Positions 1 to 7,405 of a stretch of DNA of 7,405 nucleotides are shown in pieces. The first letter of the stretch is position 1; each line of letters starts with the position of its first letter. The position numbers and the translations under genes are program-made. Below the pieces are notes generated by a model. That model did not search any database. It saw nothing but the letters and a program-made list of their open reading frames with translations, and was not told the DNA's origin. This DNA is from Chloroflexota bacterium (GTDB lineage: Bacteria; Chloroflexota; Dormibacteria; Aeolococcales; Aeolococcaceae). The stretch lies in contig JAQBPI010000244.1 of assembly GCA_028287605.1 (NCBI GenBank), forward strand, positions 1-7,405, written 5' to 3'.

Positions 1-84
1 TGCGACCCGGGCGCCGCAGCGCGCGCAGTGGGTGGCGCCGGGATCGAGCCGGGCCCGGCAGAGGGGACAGTCGAGCCTCCCCAT
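1..84 (-). CDS. Small zinc-ribbon protein, partial (C-terminal part beyond the left edge)
   Basis: An open frame starts with ATG at 84-82 and stays open to base 1 (28 codons visible). The peptide begins MGRLDCPLCRAR and continues to HCARCGARVA. It has two Cys-x2-Cys knuckles (C6/C9 and C20/C23) separated by ten residues, the pattern of a treble-clef or zinc-ribbon metal site. The ATG overlaps the TGA of ligD by one base (TGATG), and GGGAG lies 6 bases upstream inside the ligD end (91-95), so translational coupling to ligD is likely. The specific function is unknown: such ribbons occur in many proteins as DNA-, RNA- or protein-binding modules. A role linked to end joining is inference from gene order only. 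The total length cannot be seen. Confidence 0.7.
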   Translation of the reverse strand, partial: MGRLDCPLCRARLDPGATHCARCGARVA

Positions 85-2900
85 CAGCCGCTCCCGGTCG
101 TGGCCGGTGCGCGGGGCAGGTCCTGGCCGCCCTCCAGCACCGGCGCGAAGAGGTCGCCGACCGCCGCCAGCCGCGCGCGGATGGTCCGGATGTTCCAGCC
201 GTCGGGCCGCAGCCCGGGGTCGTCGAGCTCCTCCCAGGTGATCGGCGTCGACACCGGGGCGCCGGGCGCGGGGCGGAGCGAGTAGGGGGCGGCGAGGGTC
301 TTGCCGATGATGTTCTGGGTGTAGTCGATGCGGATGCGGCCGGTGCGCCGGGCCACCGACCACTCCCAGCTGATCTTCTCGGGCAGCACCTGCCCGATCG
401 CCCGGCCCACCTCCTCGACCCAGCCACGGACGGCGGCGTAGTCGGGGCCGCGGCGCAGCGGCACGTAGATCTGCAGCCCGGTCTGGCCGCTGGTCTTGGG
501 CAGCCCGCGCAGCCCCAGGTGGTCGAGCGCCGCCTTCACCAGCCGGGCGACCTCGCGGATGTCTTCGAAGGTGGCGGGCTCGAACGGGTCGAGGTCGAAC
601 ACCGCCCAGTCGGGCTGCTCCGGGGCGTCGACCCGCGAGTGCCAGGGGTGGATGTCGATGGCCCCGCTGTTGGCCATCCAGGCGAGGGTGGCGACCTCCT
701 CGGCGATCACGTAGGTGACCTCCCGGTCGCCGTGCCAGGTCCAGCGCCGGATCCAGGCGGGGGCGTGGTCGGGGATGCGCTTGCGCCAGAAGTGCTTCCC
801 GTGGATGCCGTCGGGGAAGACCTGCATCCCCACCGGGCGGTCGCGCAGGTGGGGGAGGAGCACCGGGGCGACCCGGACGTAGTGCTCGATCATGTCCCGC
901 TTGGTGCAGCCGTCCTCGGGCCAGTAGACCTTGTCGAGGTTGGTGAGCCGCAGCCGGCGGCCGCCCACCTCCCAGGGGCCGTCGGAGCCCATCGCGCGCA
1001 GCCGCTCCAGCGCCTCCTCGATCTCCCCCCCGGGGCCGGGGGCCGGGGCGCCGGCGGGGGCGGCCGGAGGCGGCGGGCCCGCGACCTCCGGGACCACCTC
1101 GGGGAGTGGCAGGGGGAAGTCTGTCGGCGACGAAGGAGCCGATGGCCTGGGGGAGTCCCCCTCCATACTGCGCGTCAGCGCAGCGAGGGAAATGGGCCGC
1201 TCGCGGACGCAGTCCCCGGGCCGCACGTCGGGCCGCAGCCCGCGGAAGACGGGGTGGCGCATCGTGCCCGCCGCCGTCCACTCGCTGAAGCGGACGTTGC
1301 AGACCAGCTCGGGGCGCACCCAGGTCACCGGCTGGGGGATCGACGGCGGCGGGTCGAAGGGGCTCCGGTCGGTGCGCAGCGGCTCGAGGCGGCGGCGCAG
1401 CACCTCGATCATCGCCTCGTCGAGGCCGCTTCCCGCCTGGCCCGCGTGCACCAGCCGGTCGCCGTCGTAGACCCCCAGCACCAGCGAGCCGATGCTCCCG
1501 GTGCGGCCGCCGCGGCCGGCGGTGAGGCCGCAGAGGACGCAGTCCTGCTCGCACCACGCCTTGACCTTCAGCCACGCCGGCGAGCGCCTGCCGCCCTCGT
1601 AGCGGGAGTCGCCCCTCTTGGCCACCATGCCCTCCAGGCCGCGCTCGCGGATCGCGGCGAAGAGCGCCTCGCCCTCGTCCTCGACGTGGTCGGCGTAGCG
1701 CACCTCGCCGCTCTCGGTGAGCAGGTCGCGGAGCAGCTGCTTGCGCAGGGTGAGCGGCAGGTCGCGGAGGTCGTGGCCGTCGAGGTGGAGCAGGTCGAAG
1801 GCGGCGTAGCTGGCGGCCACCTCGGCGGCGGCGAGGGCGACCTGGCGCGGGCCGGTCACGTTGATGCGCCGCTGCAGCCGCTCGAAGGAGGGCCGGCCCT
1901 CCTCGTCGAGGGCGACGATCTCGCCGTCGACCACCGCCTCGCGGGCGCGCAGCGCGCCGGCGATGGCGGCGAGCTCGGGGTAGCGTCCGGTCTCCTCCCG
2001 GCCGCTGCGGCCGCGCAGGTGCACGGAGCCGTCGCGGACGGTGGCGAGGGCCCGCACCCCGTCGTACTTCATCTCGAAGAGCCAGCCGCGGCGCGAGAAC
2101 GGCTCGGCGACGGGCACCGCGAGCATCGGCCGCAGCGACGCCGGCAGCCGCCGCTCCGGGGTGGCGGCGACCACCTCGGCGACGGTGCGGGTGGCGGGGG
2201 CCCCGGCCGTCCCCGGGTGCAGGCCGGAGGCGTCCCAGGTGTCGCCGTCGACGGTGGCGGCGATCTCGGCGAGGCTGCGGCCGGTCTTCACCGACCAGTC
2301 GAGCCTGGTGGCGTCGAAGCCGGGCACCACGAAGGCGTCGCGCTTCTTGATCAGCAGCCAATCGCGGTCCTCCTCCACGGTGGGCTCGGGCACCTCGGCA
2401 CCGCGGCGTCGCCGCCCGCGCCCGCCCATCCGCACCAGGGCGAACTCGCCGTGGAGCTTCTGCCCGTCGAGCGAGAACTTCAGGTCGCCGCGTCGCAGGG
2501 AGGCGTCGGGGTCCTCGGCGGTCTCGCGGAGCCACTCGTAGGCACCCGCGTCCCAGAGCTCGACGGTGCCGGCGCCGTAGCCGGAGGGGATCACCCCCTC
2601 GAAGTCGCCGTACTCGATCGGGTGGTCCTCGACGTGCACCGCGTAGCGGCGCTGCTCGGGGTCGAGGGTGGGCCCCTTGGGCACCGCCCAGGAGAGCAGC
2701 ACCCCGCGGTGCTCGAGCCGGAGATCGAAGTGGAGCCGGGTGGCGCGGTGCATCTGCACGCAGAACCGGCGCCCCACCGGCAGCCGGTCCCAGCCCGGGT
2801 AGCCGGCGCGGGCCGCGGCGGCGCCCGCCACCCCCTCGCCGCCGCGCGGCTCCGGGGTGCGCGAGAAGTCGCGCTTGCGCCGGTACTCCTCTAGAGGCAT
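84..2900 (-). CDS. ligD: Multifunctional NHEJ DNA ligase LigD (phosphoesterase-ligase-polymerase)
   Basis: LigD is the ATP-dependent ligase of bacterial non-homologous end joining: it trims, fills and seals breaks held by Ku. At 938 aa it carries all three modules in the order known from Pseudomonas, not the polymerase-first order of mycobacteria. The 3'-phosphoesterase spans about 5-195, with metal and catalytic residues H51, H57, D59, R61, H93 and Y97, and an Arg-rich insertion near 160-167. The ligase adenylation domain spans about 255-450: nucleophile K278 in EMKYDGVRA, DGEIV at 326-330, EGMVAKR at 423-429, WLKVKAW at 443-449. The OB-fold runs to about 570. A Pro/Ala-rich linker (571-645) leads to an archaeo-eukaryotic primase-type polymerase (646-938) with D769 and D771 (FDLDP) and D859 (IDY). 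Position 810, where motif II normally has His, is Gln. The start is the first ATG after a promoter-like sequence, with a weak GAAGAGA upstream. No Ku gene is visible. Confidence 0.97.
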   Translation of the reverse strand: MPLEEYRRKRDFSRTPEPRGGEGVAGAAAARAGYPGWDRLPVGRRFCVQMHRATRLHFDLRLEHRGVLLSWAVPKGPTLDPEQRRYAVHVEDHPIEYGDFEGVIPSGYGAGTVELWDAGAYEWLRETAEDPDASLRRGDLKFSLDGQKLHGEFALVRMGGRGRRRRGAEVPEPTVEEDRDWLLIKKRDAFVVPGFDATRLDWSVKTGRSLAEIAATVDGDTWDASGLHPGTAGAPATRTVAEVVAATPERRLPASLRPMLAVPVAEPFSRRGWLFEMKYDGVRALATVRDGSVHLRGRSGREETGRYPELAAIAGALRAREAVVDGEIVALDEEGRPSFERLQRRINVTGPRQVALAAAEVAASYAAFDLLHLDGHDLRDLPLTLRKQLLRDLLTESGEVRYADHVEDEGEALFAAIRERGLEGMVAKRGDSRYEGGRRSPAWLKVKAWCEQDCVLCGLTAGRGGRTGSIGSLVLGVYDGDRLVHAGQAGSGLDEAMIEVLRRRLEPLRTDRSPFDPPPSIPQPVTWVRPELVCNVRFSEWTAAGTMRHPVFRGLRPDVRPGDCVRERPISLAALTRSMEGDSPRPSAPSSPTDFPLPLPEVVPEVAGPPPPAAPAGAPAPGPGGEIEEALERLRAMGSDGPWEVGGRRLRLTNLDKVYWPEDGCTKRDMIEHYVRVAPVLLPHLRDRPVGMQVFPDGIHGKHFWRKRIPDHAPAWIRRWTWHGDREVTYVIAEEVATLAWMANSGAIDIHPWHSRVDAPEQPDWAVFDLDPFEPATFEDIREVARLVKAALDHLGLRGLPKTSGQTGLQIYVPLRRGPDYAAVRGWVEEVGRAIGQVLPEKISWEWSVARRTGRIRIDYTQNIIGKTLAAPYSLRPAPGAPVSTPITWEELDDPGLRPDGWNIRTIRARLAAVGDLFAPVLEGGQDLPRAPATTGSG
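1032..1060 (+). other. Potential G-quadruplex in the ligD linker-coding region
   Basis: The plus strand, which is the template strand of ligD, has four G-runs of 4, 5, 4 and 5 bases at 1032-1035, 1038-1042, 1045-1048 and 1056-1060. The loops are 2, 2 and 7 bases. This satisfies the usual intramolecular quadruplex rule with tracts longer than the minimum. It encodes the Ala/Pro/Gly linker residues of about 614-623. Formation in cells is not shown. Pro and Ala codons in a GC-rich genome can create such runs by chance. Confidence 0.5.
1149..1189. repeat. Overlapping palindromes at the start of the LigD linker
   Basis: Two inverted repeats lie side by side. GGGGGA-G-TCCCCC is perfect at 1149-1161. 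An imperfect hairpin at 1159-1189 has outer arms CCCTC (1159-1163) and GAGGG (1185-1189) around a perfect inner stem CTGCGC/GCGCAG (1168-1173 and 1178-1183, loop GTCA). They share the CCC at 1159-1161, so the two folds exclude each other. The segment is translated in frame as LigD residues 571-584, exactly where the OB-fold ends and the linker begins. The surrounding bases look less GC-rich than the rest of the gene. It may be an inserted palindromic element or local structure arising by chance. Confidence 0.45.
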
Positions 2901-2932
2901 GGGATCTCTTCAGCTACTCGATGGCGGTTTTC

Positions 2933-2961
2933 ATGATATAACCTATGTAGTTCTTTGCCAG
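2933..2961 (-). promoter_or_regulatory. Candidate ligD promoter
   Basis: Reading the minus strand, CTGGCA (2961-2956, two mismatches to the sigma-70 -35) is followed after 17 bases by TATCAT (2938-2933, one mismatch to the -10). Transcription would start near 2926, about 26 bases before the ligD ATG. The site lies in the most AT-rich stretch of the window. No plus-strand promoter of similar quality was found for the divergent YggT gene. Confidence 0.45.
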
Positions 2962-2985
2962 AGTATTGGGCATCGGACAGCGCAC

Positions 2986-2992
2986 GAGGTGA
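2986..2992 (+). promoter_or_regulatory. Ribosome binding site deciding the YggT-family start
   Basis: GAGGTGA matches the anti-Shine-Dalgarno consensus and sits 7 bases before the ATG at 3000. It favours that ATG over the in-frame TTG at 2955, which has no such site and would add 15 residues unlike the family. Confidence 0.7.
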
Positions 2993-2999
2993 TCCGGCC

Positions 3000-3512
3000 A
3001 TGCAACCCGCAGCGAGGCGTGAGGAGATCCGCTCGGTGGAGCGGGAGGAGCCGGTGGCCACCCAGGCGGAGCCCACGGCGCTCCCGGCGGCGGCACCCGT
3101 CCCCGGGGAGGCCGCGGTCGCCGGCGCCCCGGTGGGCCGGCCGGTGGCGCCGCCGCCGGTCATGCGGAGCGTGCGCCGCACCACCGTGCTCGCCGAGCCG
3201 GGGTACCGCGCGGTCCAGCTGGTGTGGCTGCTGCTCACCGTCGCCGAGGCGTTCGTCGCCCTGCGGGTGATCTTCCGGGCGGTGAGCGCCAACCCCGCGG
3301 CCGGCTTCGTCCGGTTCGTCGACACGGTGGCCGGCGTGCTGGTCGCCCCCTTCCACCCCATCGTGGCCGACGCCCGGCTGGGTGGCGGCGGCGTCCTCGA
3401 GATCGGGTCGCTGGTCGCGATGGCGGTGTTCCTCGCCGCCGCCCTGGTGCTGGTGCGGCTGATCCGCATCCTCACCGCGCCGCGGCCGCCCGCCGAGCCC
3501 GCCCCCGTCTGA
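3000..3512 (+). CDS. YggT (YlmG-like) family membrane protein with a long N-terminal tail
   Basis: A 170-aa protein. Residues 1-65 are polar, then Ala/Pro-rich and probably disordered. The rest is a YggT-type domain: a hydrophobic segment at about 72-95 ending in LRVIFRAVSANPAAGFVRF, a second at about 102-117 ending in VAPFHPI, and a third at about 134-157 (IGSLVAMAVFLAAALVLV) followed by Arg. The Asn-Pro and Ala-Pro-Phe-His/Arg-Pro signatures are typical of YggT/YlmG proteins, small inner-membrane proteins linked in various bacteria to division-gene clusters, osmotic tolerance and, in plastids, nucleoid distribution. The precise activity is not known. Here it stands alone, divergent from ligD and convergent with the VIT1 fusion, not in a division cluster. 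The family usually lacks this tail. Confidence 0.85.
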   Translation: MQPAARREEIRSVEREEPVATQAEPTALPAAAPVPGEAAVAGAPVGRPVAPPPVMRSVRRTTVLAEPGYRAVQLVWLLLTVAEAFVALRVIFRAVSANPAAGFVRFVDTVAGVLVAPFHPIVADARLGGGGVLEIGSLVAMAVFLAAALVLVRLIRILTAPRPPAEPAPV

Positions 3513-3533
3513 CCACGCCTCTACCTTCCGATC

Positions 3534-3563
3534 GGGCCACCGGGTCCTGCGTCCCGGTGGCCC
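3534..3563. terminator. Perfect inverted repeat between convergent genes, likely bidirectional terminator
   Basis: GGGCCACCGGG (3534-3544) and CCCGGTGGCCC (3553-3563) form a perfect 11-bp stem with an 8-base loop. It lies 21 bases after the YggT stop and 7 bases beyond the stop of the converging VIT1-fusion gene. Neither side has a run of Ts, so it may act as a U-tract-less hairpin or as an mRNA 3' end stabiliser. Placement and symmetry support a shared terminator. Confidence 0.65.
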
Positions 3564-3570
3564 CACCGCC

Positions 3571-6904
<3,334 letters not shown>

Positions 6905-6912
6905 GCGGGCCT

Positions 6913-7405
6913 GTGGGCACCAGCCAGCACGTCACCGTCGCCGTCGACGCCATGGGCGGCGACCACGCTCCCGACGCGATCGTCGCCGGCGCCGTGACCG
7001 CCGTCGAGTCGCGGGGCTGCCGGGTCATCCTGGTGGGCCGGCGCGACGCCGTCGAGAGCTCGCTGCGCCGCTGCGTCCAGCCGTCCGACCTCGAGCGGGT
7101 CCGCGGCCGCATCGAGATCGTCGATGCGACCGAGGTCGTGGAGATGGACGAGCACCCCGCCCAGGCGGTGCGCGTCAAGCGCGACTCCTCGATCGTCCGC
7201 GCCTGCGAGCTGGTCGCCCGGGGACGGGCCCAGGCGGTGGTCAGCGCCGGCAACAGCGGCGCCGTCCTCGCCGCCGCGCTCTTCACCGTCAAGCGCATCC
7301 CCGGGATCGCCCGGCCCGCCATCGGCGCGCTGCTGCCCGGGCTCGACGACCGTCGCACCTTCCTGCTCGACGTCGGCGCCAACGCCGACGTGCGCGCCGA
7401 GTGGC
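6913..7405 (+). CDS. plsX: Phosphate acyltransferase PlsX, partial (N-terminal half)
   Basis: PlsX converts acyl-ACP and phosphate to acyl-phosphate, the donor used by PlsY in the first step of phosphatidic acid synthesis. It is a peripheral membrane enzyme. The frame opens at a GTG 8 bases after the gyrB stop, with a weak GAGCGGG before it, and runs off the window after 164 complete codons. The family is usually about 330-350 aa, so roughly half is present. Family signatures are VAVDAMGGDHAP near the start, EVVEMDEHPAQAVRVKRDSS around 77-96, AVVSAGNSGAVLAA, RPAIGALLP and LLDVGANAD. The spacing implies co-transcription with gyrB. Many bacteria instead have plsX next to rpmF, fapR or fab genes. 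No promoter is seen in the 8-base gap. Confidence 0.95.
   Translation, partial: MGTSQHVTVAVDAMGGDHAPDAIVAGAVTAVESRGCRVILVGRRDAVESSLRRCVQPSDLERVRGRIEIVDATEVVEMDEHPAQAVRVKRDSSIVRACELVARGRAQAVVSAGNSGAVLAAALFTVKRIPGIARPAIGALLPGLDDRRTFLLDVGANADVRAEW

Noticed and set aside
519..2894. Long plus-strand open frame (791 codons) opposite ligD
   Set aside because: The translation is Gly/Val/Arg/His-rich without domains, and the opposite strand encodes all three LigD modules with catalytic residues. It is a GC-driven shadow.
2940..2952. Operator-like palindrome AACCTATGTAGTT in the ligD spacer
   Set aside because: Only the outer three bases on each side pair cleanly, so it is not better than chance.
2891..3566. 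Minus-strand open frames opposite the YggT-family gene
   Set aside because: They have no domain, while the plus strand has a consensus ribosome site and YggT signatures.

Overview
This is a very GC-rich bacterial chromosome segment. Third codon positions in the real genes are almost all G or C. It carries four complete protein genes and two more cut by the window edges. All six belong to ordinary cellular families; I see no phage, transposon, CRISPR, tRNA or rRNA sequence. The combination of base composition, a short-type GyrB with a glycine-rich ATP lid, and a three-domain LigD suggests a high-GC soil-type lineage such as Chloroflexota/Dormibacterota or Actinomycetota. That placement is inference and would need a GyrB tree.

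Layout. (1) The left end, minus strand, holds a two-gene unit. ligD (84-2900) encodes a 938-aa non-homologous end-joining ligase ordered phosphoesterase, ligase, polymerase. A small zinc-ribbon gene follows, with its ATG overlapping the ligD stop by one base, and it runs off the left edge. (2) An AT-richer spacer (2901-2999) separates ligD from a divergent plus-strand gene for a YggT-family membrane protein (3000-3512). It contains a reasonable ligD promoter and the strong ribosome binding site of the YggT gene. (3) A perfect 11-bp inverted repeat lies between the YggT gene and the converging minus-strand gene for a ferritin-like/VIT1 fusion membrane protein (3571 to about 4764), an MbfA-like iron or manganese transporter. 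(4) Divergent from that gene, gyrB reads rightward (about 4817-6904). After 8 bases plsX (6913 to the window end) begins, so the two are probably co-transcribed.

The genes do not form one pathway. Loosely, LigD and its zinc-ribbon partner repair double-strand breaks, and the MbfA-like protein handles iron and may limit oxidative damage. GyrB controls supercoiling, PlsX starts phospholipid synthesis, and the YggT protein is a small membrane protein. No Ku gene, LigD's usual partner, is in the window.

Points worth a second look: a Gln at the expected motif II His of the LigD polymerase domain; a potential G-quadruplex and overlapping palindromes in DNA encoding the LigD interdomain linker; start-codon puzzles in both genes of the divergent mbfA-like/gyrB pair; and the overlap-coupled zinc-ribbon gene. 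I did not find convincing evidence of an undescribed multi-gene system.
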